DNA of 64,000 nucleotides from the NCBI GenBank assembly GCA_029532625.1, contig JARFXM010000011.1, positions 2,108,001 through 2,172,000 on the forward strand, in the 5' to 3' direction. The notes under the pieces were generated by a model that was not told where the DNA came from, made no database searches, and worked only from the letters and a program-made list of their open reading frames with translations. This stretch comes from Lomentospora prolificans. Its lineage: Eukaryota; Ascomycota; Sordariomycetes; Microascales; Microascaceae. Made by a program: the position numbers and the translations under genes. This document shows positions 35,394-47,800 of this stretch, one piece after another (within the stretch, counting starts at the first letter, position 1; each line of letters opens with the position of its first letter).

Positions 35394-38300
35394 AGCAGAC
35401 ATCTCTTTGCGGTACCATTCAACTTCTTTGATTGCTCTTTGAAAATATCTTGGTCGAGTTTTAGACACCCCTCACAAGGTGTTAGTTGCAGAAGCGGGCC
35501 TGTCCTTTTCCTTACCTTGTGGAAACCGGTTTGTACTGATAAACACGTTGATGTCGATGCACCTTTAGCCTCTGCGAAGTTTGATCTATTTGCTTCTTTT
35601 ACGTCACATCCTATTTTATGCCCGTCTTGTTCTCGGTTCTCTTTCATGGTCGGAGCTGGCGACTGCCATCCGCCCTGACAACCATTTATCCGCCATCTCT
35701 GTTCGAACCCATATTTGCTTCGTCTCCTTCATTCTGTATCTACACTTCGTCCCTGCAGGGATGGGGTAATGACTGAGTATTCCTAAAGTGTAAACACCAA
35801 CGAGTATCGTCTGAAGGGTTCCGCGAACACGTTTTTGGCCGACAAGAGTTCACAGAATACTGCACAGGCATGCACGACCTGCAGCCGGGGAAATATCCCT
35901 TGGCTTCCATCGGCGAGTTACAAAGTCGGCAACCAGCGGCATCCTTTTTTTTTTTTTTTGGTGACCCAAAACCCCTCTGTTGGGTCCTCTCGGACAAAGG
36001 TTTTGTGTGCCATTTGCATGGGCGTTCGACATCACATCCGTTTGTGCTACTGCAGCCAGCGCAAACTCGTCCGATTTGCGCAGGCACAAACGGCCGTGCG
36101 CTTACAGTAGTCTAGGCAGGAATCCACTTGGGATTTTGAACGAGTTATGGGGCGAGAAACCCCATTAAACCTGAAGTGGTATAACTTGCGGAAAGTTGTT
36201 CATCAAACTAGAATTGGAAGGAGGGAGCAGCAAAGGATTCCTGGGAAAAGGAGCATTTGAGGGGAGGGCGCCGGCCGAGTGCACTCGTCCGGACTGTACT
36301 ACTACTGGGTGGGGTGAATAATGGGCGTTTGGGTTATCTGTGCGAGTGTTTGACGTATTGATCCCGAGAGAGAAGCCGAGGGTTCGAGGCGGGACTTGCA
36401 GGTTCTTGCTCTACATTACGGTTCTTTCTGTCTGCCTCCCAACTTCCCGGGCTCCTCGGGTTTTCCCACTGGAGTGTTTGGATCTTTGTAGGTTTCCCTG
36501 GGTGCGGCTACATCCGTATTTCCTGGAAATGAATGCCACGTTCCGTTTACAGATAAATATCCCTGAACGCCTCCGAGGTCCAGTTTGCTTCTCGGGCGGA
36601 ATTCCGCTGGAGAGTATGCGCTGTAGGAGGTGTCTCCTGCCCGCTTTCGCGACCAAGATTCGTTGGTTGGCTCCTCACTGGCGGGCTTGAGACCATCAAG
36701 TAAGCCACCATCAGTGCGTTAACCCTACATTGCCAGCTGGCTGCATAATTTTTCGGACCTTAAAAAGTCCAGTAAGTCCGAAAAAAAAAAGGGCCCCGGG
36801 AACCCGCGTGGTGGACCCTGAGGCTTTTGCGGCCACGGACTAAAACCCGCTTTTTGCTGGAAAGAGGACCCGGTCTGGTCCCCACAGTTGGCCGTGTGCG
36901 AATGGGCGCGAGTAGATATTACTTACGAGCGCTCGAATGTCACCGATGCTGGCGCTTACGGATATACTCTTAGCACAGGTAGTGGGAGAAATGCACCGAA
37001 CCGATACGCTAGTTGGAAGTAGAGAGGTACACCGTTTTGAGGCGAATCTGTTTTGGGCACTTCTTGCTGGGAGTTTGGTAGCGAGGGTTGTGATGCACGT
37101 ATGTCAATTGTCAGAAGGATGGCTACAGAGCTATTCGGGACTCTCGGTGGATGTAAGCTGTAAATGAACGGGCCATTGATAGGCGACGCTCGTTGCTTCT
37201 ACGGACGCGAGTTGAGATTCATGTCTGTTGATTCTCTCGTACATGAGCGCTTTCACGCAGCCATGACGAGAGGCGAGATAACTGAGGCGGAAGCGGCTGG
37301 GATTTGACGATTTACCTGCCTGGTCCTTGTTCGCTGGCGATCGCTTATCAATGCGGCCTTTTCGTAAGACATAAATAGGACCAATGTCCTTGCGAGCCCC
37401 CTGGTCAGGGTTCCTCGACATCATGGTCTGGTTAACGAATGACATAAGCGTAGTAAAGTATACTATTTTGCGACTGAGAAGAATTACAGCCCTCGTACAA
37501 TCGTCAACTGGATGAGGCGTGATAAGATAGATTGGGACTACAAGGGGCTCTCTTCCCTTACCAGGGAGGGGCGCAAGCGAACCCTCCGGGGATAAGCCCC
37601 ATGAGACGGCCGGTGCAATTATACTAGGATCCTGGGTATGCAGTTATTTCGGGGTTAGTGATGACTGACCGCAAGTTTCGGTGAGGATAAGGACGGCTCT
37701 TAGAATGGTGTCTAAAATCTGAAGGCTTGCCTTGTATAGATAAAGTCAACATGACGCCCGGCTACGTCTGGCGACTAAGTGTTGGCTCCCCTGCCGATCG
37801 AGCATGTTAAACTACAACCTGACGAAAACAAGGCGTAGAGAGGGGGGAAATGACAAACCCTACAAAAGAAGCCTGCAAAGGTTTGTTTGTGTGTCGAGAG
37901 TGATCTTGAGAACCGGGGCAATGGTATGAGAGGTGGGAAAGATGTCGTATTTCGAGATTTCCGTGACACCCTAGTACCTGGGGTCGCAACTTGGGAGCCA
38001 GTGGGCCACGAGGTCGGCGAGAGTCTTTGGGCGATGGCGTAAGCCATCTATCGGAGCAAGCTAGGGAAAAAAAACCAGTAGTACTCCGTAGGCATTGGGA
38101 CGTTGATTGCCAGCTATCATTCCCAGCGGAGTTAGGGGATTTTGATTTGGCACACAGGAGGGGGGCCTGGGAATTGCTCGCATCAGTGGATCTGAAAGGC
38201 AGGCGTCGGCCCCGCCTCGCCAAGCGATCCGAAGGGAGTTGAGGGGCGAACATTATTCGTAGTGGGCGGGAGGCAAGTTTGGTTGAACAAGTATCCGTAG

Positions 38301-40136
38301 GAGCAACGACAGGAAGCGAGGAGTCGAGCTTTCCCTATTTGGCAAACCTCGGCCAGGGCAGGACGGCGTGACGAGGGCGCGAGTCGCGAAGGGCCGACAG
38401 AGGTGAAAGAATTGCTAGGCACATTAGTCATGCGACTCGTGCCATTTCTTCGATCTCCTGGTGCACGTCCACTTTGCCCCGCGCCTATTTGGGCCTACCT
38501 TGTATTGATGCTAATACTTGTACGAAGGTAGTACTTAGGGACTGTCATGTTTCCATATGTAATTTTCGCTGGGGGAGGGAGAAAGAAAAGGATGCAAGGT
38601 TGATTTTGATCAAGGTGGCTTTCAGGGTATCACTGTATACGAGACACGGAGAGCTGAGAAGTAACCAAACATGGCTGAGAGGTTGCTTGGTAAAACAGCC
38701 AGAAATCAAGATCTCCGAAGGAAGGAGATGCCCGACGGATCCTCATAGCGGAGCTGAAGTCTATCAATGGGCGGGGAGGGGACCGTATGACAGGCTGCAG
38801 CTGGCTTAGAGCGGCGGAAATAAACTCATTAGGGCAAGTGACAGTGACAGGCAGGCCTGCGATCCAGGCTACGCCGACGCCCAACAGTAAGCGAGAAGGG
38901 GGGGAAACAAAGAACGAAACACAAGGGGTTAGTTGGTTCTCGCGTGGTGTCTGGGACTACTTTGGTAGTCCAAGAATTCAATGCCATCTCCGATTACCAA
39001 TCGTAGATCCCGGGATTGGGCAAGTCAAACAGCCAATCTCAATCTGGGCCTGGTGCTGAACTCGTGTGTACTGGCTGGTGATCTGTAATTAGCACGCAAC
39101 GTCGGAAATAAGCTCGCGCTGCTGCGGAAGCCCTCAAGTCTCTAAATTCCGTCCCTCCCGGCCTCTTTTCAATTCCCGAATATCGTCCACAGAAAAGCTT
39201 CCTTCCCCAGAACCTGAACCCGCCATTTCTGCCCTGGGCTTTGCGATTTTCTGGCTTTGGCGCCTCGCTTCGCATCTTTCGGTGCCCACACGGACGCTTC
39301 CTTTATTAGGTGAGTTAGGTTTGTTTCGATATGTTGCTTCTTTTGCAGTCGTTCCCTTTTTCCACTGGGCCCCTTTTCGCGCGCCTTCCTTCTCTCGCCT
39401 GTCCCGCTGTGCTGTAGCGCTTGTTCTCGCTGCTAGTTGCAGCAATCTGCGCCTTTCTCTCTTTGGGCCCTCTCCCTCGAGACCACGAAGTATGGTTCCA
39501 CCTGGAGATTTCTCGGTCTCCGCTGCGTATGCGCGCGCGCCGTATCTCTCTTGCCTACTGCCAACAGATCCATCAGCCTTACTGCCCTGCTTCCTCTGCC
39601 TTTGTCCTTTTTTTTTGCCTTCTCTTTTTATTTCCTTTTGGCACTATGTGACGCTGGCCCTACGGACCGAGTCCCCCTGGAGCCCTGCTGCATCTTTGCT
39701 TCCTCACTTCTAGCTGTGTATCGCTTCTGGTCCTTTGGCCTCGATAGTCTCACATGCGCTCTATGTATCGTAACCTTCATTCATACAAAAAGGCTTCATC
39801 AATCCCTTACCCACCCCCGCAAACCATCCGCATATATCCTGGTCTTATGACCCTACCATAATCGTATTACAAATGGGTTGAATCGCGGATTGTCCGGTTC
39901 CTTCGGCGCCTTCATCCGCCACCTCTTCCAAACCCACAGACCCTATCATCGATGCGTGCATCTGACCCTCTAATACAAGCAAAGGCTTCTCCTGGTCCCT
40001 TCTTTTCAAAGCGGTGCCCCGACGCCCTTCAAAATTCCGCTCCCCATCTATTTCCATATCAGACATGGGGAGCTCTATTCTCAGGCCATAACAGGGCGGG
40101 GTTGACAATCGCAACTTCGTTATCCAACTCTTAGCT
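35394..40136. other. Large gene-free region
   Basis: About 4.7 kb between pyrG and the Zn2Cys6 gene. Frames are short and unlike known proteins. It holds a T-run at about 35946-35960, a 10-bp perfect inverted repeat at 36749-36785 and CT-rich DNA at 39330-39720, which probably belongs to the promoter and leader of the transcription factor gene. Confidence 0.5.
36749..36785. repeat. Short inverted repeat
   Basis: TTTTTCGGAC at 36749-36758 pairs perfectly with GTCCGAAAAA at 36776-36785 around a 17-nt loop, and more A residues follow. It could form a hairpin. Its setting, far from any called gene, gives no hint of function. Confidence 0.6.
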
Positions 40137-42726
40137 ATGGCCGCCGAATCACCGCTGAATGGCATGACTGGCGGCGTCGGGTCTATCACTCTTACGGAGT
40201 CCGCTCCATCACGGCCGCCACCAAAGAAGAGGAGACGGGCCGTCATCTCCTGTGTAGAATGCCATCGTCGCAAGCAAAAGGTAGGCTATCCCTCAATATA
40301 AAATGGTCGTCGTTTACTTTGAGTCCTGCGGGAGATACAAGTCGTCGGGTTAGGGAAGACGGACGGCGGGGGGTTTCAACCTGCCAATCCCGGCCTACCC
40401 AGAATCCTGCAAGGCAGCCTCGGGTTGAGCCATTCCTTGCTAACGCTTCATGTAAATTCAAAGTGCGATAGGGAGCTTCCTTGTGCGAATTGCAAGTTTC
40501 GCAACAAGGAATCGGTATGCCGTTATGAATCGTCTGTGCCGAGTCTAAGGTTTGTATCCAGAAGCGCTCTTTCGGCCATCGTCCCCTGAGCCCTCTTACT
40601 AACCAGCTGCGTACCATGTTTAGGACGTCTACTCGGTCGATATCACCAGTGACGTCGGCTTCTACCTCCGATGTAGGCTCCAGCCGTCCGCCAGCGGTCG
40701 CGAGGCGCCTATCGAAGACCGCGGAACCTAGGGATGACTCTGATGCGAAAACCCTACCATCTACCTCGTCCATGGACGCGGCTAGCTGCAAGGAATTGAG
40801 AGAGAGGTACAAGAGTCTTATACGGCACCTTCCTGCCAAATCTTATGTCGATCAATTGGTATCCATCTACTTCAGAGAGGTCAACTGGCACTATCACGTG
40901 CTCGACGAGGATGAGTTCCTGCGAATGGTAGATTGTTGGAGCCAGATCCCCTTCGAAGTCTTTCAGAAGACGGGCCCTATGGACCTCTCGCCTGATATGA
41001 GGGTCTTCCCGGCGTTACTGTTTCAGGTCTTGGCTACCGTCCTCCTAGTCGTAGACGACGAGCCAAAGGGGCCTTTCGAGTCGCTCAAGTATGTAGGGAC
41101 CATGTCGCTACGGGATCTTGCCATAGATTACAGCGAATCCGGCCATGCCCTTCTCTCCCTTGTCGGCAGGACCCAGGTCACGGTCACAACCGTGCAAGCT
41201 GGCATGATTCACTCGATGCTTTTTGCCTATATGGCTGATATTCTCGGATCCGTACGCCTTCCCTTCCTTGTTTCCTCTTGTCCTCGCGGCTGTGGCATTG
41301 GCCCATCCGCCCTCTGGGCTCTCCCTAAGAACTGAAAAGCTAAACGCTCCTTAGTGGACTATCCTCGGCGAGACCATTGCCCACGCGCGAACTATTGGCA
41401 TGCACGACGATCTACTAGACCCAAAACCGTCTACCTCCAGACTCCAGGATATATTGCAGACGGAATGGCTAATCCAGAAACGAAGGTCACTATATATGAT
41501 GTTACAGATGTGGTATGCCTGGCCCTTTTTTTCCGTAAGCTACTATAGTCGGCCTCTAATCTCTTTCTTAGGGATGCCCATTTCTCCTTGATTCTAGGGA
41601 AACCTCCCTTCGTCAACCTTCGTGACAGACGCCCAAGTCTCCCCGTAGACGCCATTCCTCCGAAAGACAAATCCACCTGTGCCGTAATAGCACGAACTGA
41701 AGGGGTTGATCCGCCGACGCCGCTAACGCGTAGCCTCTGGCTCTTCAGGCTCGCCGCTCCTCTGAGAGACGCCGAGTTTTCCGAAAACGCCAGAACGAAT
41801 TCCATGGACTTTTCCCGCGCCGAGCTTCTGGGGAAGCAGATGCTAGAGACGGCCCAGCAGATCCCGCCGTATTTCAGGCTTGAGTCGACGGATTGGAGCT
41901 GGGATAATCATCCTGCCTGCCCATGGCTAACATCTTCGCGATTTTGTCTCGAGCAATTCATTCAATTTAACCTTATGGTGCTGCACCGCTCGTATATCTT
42001 GAGTCAGTCGACGAGTAGGACCGAGGCTTTGCGGGCCGCGATCAAGCTACTGGCTTGCCAGCAGATGCTGTATCAAGGAGCCGGGATGGACTCCTGGAAG
42101 AAGTAAGCGCTTACTTAGCTTCTACAGTGCTTCAACAATGAGCCTCTAATGCTGACCTTGATATTAGCTTCCTTCTCTTCTTTAGTAGCTTTGACGCTCT
42201 CATCCTCATCTCTATGGTCTACACACTATTCCCAAGAGAAAACGGCCGACTGTATGAAGAGGCAAAGCCGCAGTTCGATTGGACGATGAAGCGTTACAAG
42301 GCGATGCAAAATGTCAACCCACTTGCGACCCCAGCTATGTCGGCGGTTGAGTCATGCTTCAAACGAATGAAGAATACCGTGATGTCTTCAATGCGAGCGG
42401 CCGACCCCTTGAGCATCGCTAGCATCTGCACTAGCCCGACTATTCCGAGTCCACCTTCGATGTCAGAAGAAAGCTCTGCCTCGTCACCTCCGCCTTCGGA
42501 GAAAGGCATCTGCTTTTTTACACGATGGTTCGGGAATCGTAATTCCGCTGGGTATGCGGGAACGGGATCTATCCCCAAGGCGGGGGTTCCGGAGCAGACC
42601 ATTGACATCTCGACCTCATGTCCCGTAGGGCATCTAGTATTTAATCCCGTTGGGCTGTGTATAGTGGCCGATGAGTCGCAGCAGTCCTCAATGAAAGACG
42701 ACAAATTAGTTAGGACTGAGGGGTGA
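40137..42726 (+). CDS. Zn2Cys6 fungal transcription factor
   Basis: Nuclear DNA-binding regulator of the Gal4 class. Six exons (40137-40280, 40464-40549, 40624-41251, 41355-41512, 41572-42102, 42168-42726) close to 701 residues. The binuclear zinc cluster is CX2CX6CX5CX2CX8C with C39, C42, C49, C55, C58 and C67; the first intron splits it between K48 and C49. A basic stretch PPKKRRRA just before it is a likely nuclear localisation signal. The middle region fits the fungal-specific transcription factor domain: YVDQLVSIYFREVNWHYHVL, then TILGETIAHARTIGMH, and WDAHFSLILGKPPFVN, which is restored by an intron whose donor is GTATGC at 41513. The C-terminal 170 residues are Ser/Pro-rich. Targets cannot be inferred; no metabolic cluster lies next to it. 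Confidence 0.9.
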
Positions 42727-43176
42727 CAGCAACTGTTCCCATCATTTTGGGCAGGGATCAGTCCTACCTGAACTCGGAAACGACGAAGAGGGAATCATTA
42801 TTTTGTTTTGGATGAAGAGAATGGGCTTGGGAAGGGGTTCATTGGCGTCTTTGTTCGTTATAAGCATCTTGCTTTCCGACCTCTTGTTTTTTTTTTCTTT
42901 TAATTCAGGTGGGAAGGTAAAAAGGTTGTCCAAGAAACCAGGGGATATCAGTTTGCCTTTCCTTGACTCTTTTTCTTCTTTATGGATATGGATTCACTCA
43001 TGAATGAGCAACCCGATTCTCCTTTGTCAGGCCAATCTCTTGCATCTACGCAATCCTTGCAAGTGTTTCCATACAGATTGGGATTGGGGATGCCACATAT
43101 CGGCATCTCGACTACAAATATCACGCTGTAGCGCTCCTATCAACGTCAACATTCATCTTCCTTTGACAGAGCTTGG

Positions 43177-43425
43177 CGCCTATGTACTTATTTTGTGTAC
43201 CTGCTGGTTGAGATGTCTAACTTTGACTACAGTGTATGTGTATCGTCAAGCTGCTTATAGATATGCTGGAAGACGTATCCTATGTCTCACCTTTGTACCT
43301 TGGTATCTCAGTACCTTCGTAGATATGGTAGTATCCACACAAAAGAGTCTCACCGAGACATTGTCACAAGGTGAAGGAGGGGTAGTCACGTGGACTCCAC
43401 TAAAATGGCCAAGGTACCTGGGTAC
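43177..43425. repeat. Cluster of GTACC-type words
   Basis: GTACTT, GTACCTG, GTACCTTGGTATCTCAGTACC and GGTACCTGGGTAC occur within 250 bp upstream of SEC65. The near-palindromic word GGTACC is over-represented here by eye. The array is not a strict tandem repeat. Confidence 0.4.
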
Positions 43426-43517
43426 AATTAATGACATCCCACCTATTCTTGATATTGCGTCTTGGCTCTTTCTCTCCCTCAACTGAAGCTGTGAACTAAT
43501 CGCCCTCTCCGATCTAC

Positions 43518-43541
43518 CTCCTCCTCCTCCTCCTCCTCCTC
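43518..43541 (+). repeat. (CTC)8 microsatellite in the SEC65 leader
   Basis: Eight uninterrupted CTC triplets end 41 bp before the SEC65 start codon, inside the likely 5' UTR or core promoter. Confidence 0.9.
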
Positions 43542-43582
43542 GAAGGCCTACGCCAAACCCGAAGACGAGACACAGCTCCAAC

Positions 43583-44446
43583 ATGTCTCATCCCAGAGTA
43601 GAAGAAGTGTCCGACAGCGACCTGTCGGACCCCTCCGAGGGCAACATCTCCGACTTTGACGAAAGCGACATCCTCCGCGTCAACGCCCCGAAGCCCACGT
43701 TCGCCGGCTCGTCCTCGTCCTCTTCAGCGGTCGCCGGCAGTGCCATGTCGGCGGCCTCCCGCGGCCCAGCGCCCGCGGCCTCCTATCAGCCTAACCAGCC
43801 GACGCAGTACGCGGCGGCGACGGACGCCAAAAAGTACGCGAGCTTCCAGTGCCTGTACCCAATCTACTTCTCGTCGCGGCACTCGCGGCAAGAAGGGCGG
43901 CGTGTGTCGTCTGATCTCGCGGTGCCGAACCCCATCGCGCGGGACATTGCCCACGCCTGCTCGCAGTTGGGGCTGCAGGTGCTCTTTGAGCCGGGCAAGT
44001 CGCACCCGCGCGACTGGGCGAACCCGGGCCGCGTAAAGGTCAAGCTGCGGGACCCCCACAGGCCGGTGGGCGCCCCCGACGTCAACAACAAGCATCACCT
44101 GTACAGGCTCGTGGCGGAGTGGCTGAGGAGGCACCCGACCACGGACGACTCGCAGTCGCTGCGGTATCAGATCCCCGGTGTGCCGGTGCCGAAGCAAGGG
44201 GAGAGGTGGCCGCGGCCGGCTGTGCCTAAGGGGAAAGGGTGGAAGATGAACGAACTTTTGCCGTTTATTAGCCCTGCTATGACGGGTGGGGGCGTGAGCG
44301 AGAATCTGTTCAAGGATATGATGAAGGAGATGCAGGGTGGCGGGGATCCTATGTCGGCTTTGATGGGGGCTGCGGGGGCGTCGGGAGGCGCGGCGGAGGA
44401 GACGGGGAAGAAGAAGAAGGACAAGAAGGGCAAGGGCAAGGCTTGA
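43583..44446 (+). CDS. SEC65: Signal recognition particle subunit SRP19/Sec65
   Basis: Binds SRP RNA and helps assemble the particle that targets secretory proteins to the ER. A single exon codes for 287 residues from the ATG at 43583. The N-terminal 80 residues are acidic, then Ser/Ala/Pro-rich and probably disordered. The SRP19 fold follows: FQCLYPIYFSSRHSRQEGRR, VPNPIARDIAHACSQLGLQV, then FEPGKSHPRDWANPGRVKV with the RNA-contacting RVKV strand. The C-terminus is a lysine-rich KKKKDKKGKGKA tail, typical of eukaryotic SRP19. The gene is convergent with the dynactin gene, with stops 424 bp apart. Length is close to yeast Sec65. Confidence 0.95.
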   Translation: MSHPRVEEVSDSDLSDPSEGNISDFDESDILRVNAPKPTFAGSSSSSSAVAGSAMSAASRGPAPAASYQPNQPTQYAAATDAKKYASFQCLYPIYFSSRHSRQEGRRVSSDLAVPNPIARDIAHACSQLGLQVLFEPGKSHPRDWANPGRVKVKLRDPHRPVGAPDVNNKHHLYRLVAEWLRRHPTTDDSQSLRYQIPGVPVPKQGERWPRPAVPKGKGWKMNELLPFISPAMTGGGVSENLFKDMMKEMQGGGDPMSALMGAAGASGGAAEETGKKKKDKKGKGKA

Positions 44447-44869
44447 GTGGGGAATACTAATTGATTTTGTGAGAGCGTTTTCATTCTTTTCTTGCCCAGC
44501 GGCAGACACCGAATATCAGCTTCAGTTGGTGCAAACGAGATCCTGCTATAGAAGGGAAGCATCGCCAGGAAGACATTCATGGGACTATCCCGTAGGGTAC
44601 GACGGTACGCTCAACACATGGACGCTCTACGCCGAGGCGTTAGTACATGGGCGCGATAGTTGAGCATCATATAAAAGAGAGAAAGCTAGCCATTGCCTGG
44701 TCACGAAAGAAACCCAAGAAGCAATGCCATCAAAAATTCTCTTAATCGTCTCGACAAACTAAAATGGTATCTTGCGTCGTGCACTATATTGTGTTGGTCA
44801 GGGAAGTCCTCCCGCAACATCTACATCAAATCCTCGGGAAGAATATTATACAATCCCCTTGTCATATGC
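44447..44869. other. Convergent 3' intergenic region
   Basis: These 423 bp lie between the SEC65 and dynactin stop codons and should hold both 3' UTRs. Nothing else is visible. Confidence 0.6.
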
Positions 44870-47800
44870 CTACTCGGTCCCAACCTTTGCCGCCTGTAAC
44901 CGTTCCCACTCGGCGGATCCAACAATCAGCACGTCCTTCCCGGATCCGGGAATCACCTTGCCGTCAGTTCCGGGAAGTCTGATCTGCAACCTCGCAAGTG
45001 TCGCATTCCCAGCTTGTTTGCCGGCATGCTTGTGACCGCTAAGCACGGTCCTCGACTTCCTCATCACTTCTTCCTGCCAGCTCTTCCAAGCGGCATAGTC
45101 CTCGGCCTGCTTAGCAGCATGGTACTGCGGCGTAGTCTTGGCCCTTCTCCAAGCAAGCTTGTCCTCGGGCAAGTTCTTGAGATCGTACACCTTGGCCGAA
45201 GAAGCCATGCGGAGCAGCTCTCCAAGGACGTCGCGACCCTCGGCAGCCACGACGGCGCGACGGCGCTGCTCGACGGTGGGAGGCTTCTTGAGCGGCTCGG
45301 CCAGCCAGGCGTACTTGTGCTGCTCCGTCGTCCTCGCACGCTTGTTGTCCTCGCGGAGGAAGCGCACGGCTTCTTGGAGGTTTGAGATCTCGCCTCTAAG
45401 GCCGTCCATCTGCCGGGCTGTGGCGACGGCGCGTTCCTGTCCGACCTTAGCGTTGGCTTCGCCAGCACCCTCGACAAACGCGCGGCTGTCGCCCGCCACC
45501 TTCATCCACTTGTCACGCTCGGCCTCAAGGGCACGTAGCTCGCGGTCCTGCTTCTCAATGTCCTCCACAAGGCCCATATTTGTCTTCTTGGCGCCCTCGA
45601 GTTCACCTTCGAGTTCGCCCATGCGGTTAACCTTGGCCTGGGCATCCTTCATGCGAGATTCAAGGGTCTCGATCTTAAGGAGAGCCGTGCTGAGGGTATC
45701 GTCGCGCTGGGCGACGGTCCTGCGGGCCTCGTTGTACTCCTCACGGAGTCGACGCATCTCCTCCTCGGCGTCAACAGGACGGGTCTTCTGAGCGGTGAGC
45801 TCGTTGGACTTGACGACCCACGGCGCCGGGTTAACGTCGAACTCCTGGACCTGGTCAAGGTCGGAGCAGAGAGCGGCGAGGTCGTTCAGCTGAGTAGTCG
45901 ACACGCGAAGGCCAGCAAGGTACGTAGAGAAGATGTCAGACTCGCTGGAGGATGTAACGGCAGTCGTCGTCTTGGAGATGGTGCTTTGCACCTCAGCAAA
46001 AGTATAAGGCTCGCTGCGGCCCTCCTCGGTGAGAAGAGTATGGAGATCGACGCCGAGCTGGCGCGCAAGGTTGGCAAGGTCCTGTGCAGCACTCTCGACC
46101 TGCTCAAAGGTGTCCCTCGATTCGGGCTGAAGGGAGAGCGAGCGGGTCTTGAGGTCTTCTAAGGCGCGAACAGCCCTCGCTGCAAGGAGCTTGGCGCTAC
46201 GAGTCTGCCCGATAGCGAGCTCCGCACGCTTGATAAAGTGTTGGCTAAGCTCGCCCTCATCGGCGGTTTCTGCAGAAGCAAGGACCCTCTGCACCATGGT
46301 CTTAAGAGTGGTAAAGGAGACGGTGGCGGACTCGAGGTAGCTCTGCATGTTAAGCGTCTGCATATACGTCTCATCCGCGAAGGAAGCAAGGTCCTCGCCA
46401 AGGTGAACCTCGCCGAGGTGCGAGAGTACAGCAATAGTTCGCTGGAGCTCATCGGCGCACTTCTTCTCCTTGAGTTCATCCTTCCTGAGGCCATCAATCC
46501 ACGTGTTAAGAGCCCGCTCAACAGGGTCGAGCTCGTGGAGGGCAGACTCGAACTTGACGAATCCTTCAGGTGTGGAACGGCGAATGGTGCTGGCGAAGCG
46601 GTTGCACATGGCCGACACCCAGGTGAGCTTGTCAATAGCATCGCGTCCGTAAAAGACATCGTCTTCGTGTCCAGGGTGGGCCTGGCCATCAATCCTCTCC
46701 CGGATGAAGCCCTGGAGCATGTTGGCCTTGAACGCTACCCGCTGGAATCGCAAGAACGCGAGAACAGAGTTCTGGTCCTCCTTGTAAGTGTCGGGGAGGA
46801 AGAGCTTGACAATCTCGAGGTGCTGTTCGGCTTCTTGGGCCTCAAGGCGGCGGAGTTCAAGGTCAATAGCCTTGACCTGCGCCTTTGACGCGGAGAGCTG
46901 CAGCTTCATATTGAGGTCTAGCATGGCTCGTGAACGGTCGTTAAGCTTCTCAGATTCCGTCTCAGTGACGGCGTGAGAGGCACGCATATCCTCCAAGTCT
47001 GTTTGAAGAGTGGTGACAAGCTGTCGAAACCTGGAGAGCGTGTACTCCATATCCTCTAAGCTCTGGTCCTGCTGAGAAACTCGGCGGATTTGCTCCGCAA
47101 TGACGGAGTCCTTGAAGTCGAGCTCCTCCTGCATCTCCTTTTCATTCTGAACATGATTGGCCTCCAGTTCGTCATTAAGCTCCTTGAGGGTTTCAAGCTC
47201 ATCGATGACGGCCTTGAGCTCGTTCACCTCCTCGCCCAGAGACATGTTACGGTGCGTGAGGTCCTCAATCAGATCCTCGGCTCCAAGAGCGTTCTCCAGC
47301 TGCCCTCGTAAGTCCTCAATGATATCATCAGACTTGGCCAGCTTCTCCTTGCACGCGCCCAACTGTTCCTTTGTGACAGCAAAGTCTTTGAGATCTTCCT
47401 CCAACGCGGCATTTTGATCGAGAAGCTCGGCTTCCTTTTCACGCGTAATGTCTCGGAAGCGAACCAAAGCCTCTCGTAACCTCTCATTCTCCCTCTCCTT
47501 GGCTATCCAGCTTTCACTAGCTCGCTCCTCAGGAGACAAGCCTTGGATGGCCTCCTCTCGCTCCGCTTTCAAGATATCGTACTCAAGCTGGAGGACCTCA
47601 AGTCTCTCCTTCGTCATCTCGAGATCTATCCTTGCGTGCTCAAGTTGCTCTTCCGCCATCTCCCTGTCGAGGAGCATGCTCTCTAGTTCTTGTTCATGAT
47701 CGGCCTGCGCATCCTGAAGAGCAGCAATCGTCTGTTCCATCTCCTTGGCATGCTTTCTCGATTCGTTATTGTCCTGCGCCTTTTGCTGAAGCTTCTGAAT

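Larger units (their letters stand above)
42727..43582. other. Intergenic region upstream of SEC65
   Basis: No gene is supported; the 160-codon frame from 43004 looks random. A cluster of GTACCT/AGGTAC words spans about 43177-43425, and the right end carries the CTC repeat of the SEC65 leader. Confidence 0.5.

Noticed and set aside
43004..43486. 160-codon frame with hydrophobic parts upstream of SEC65.
   Set aside because: Composition follows local T-rich DNA and the GTACC-word cluster; no domain seen.
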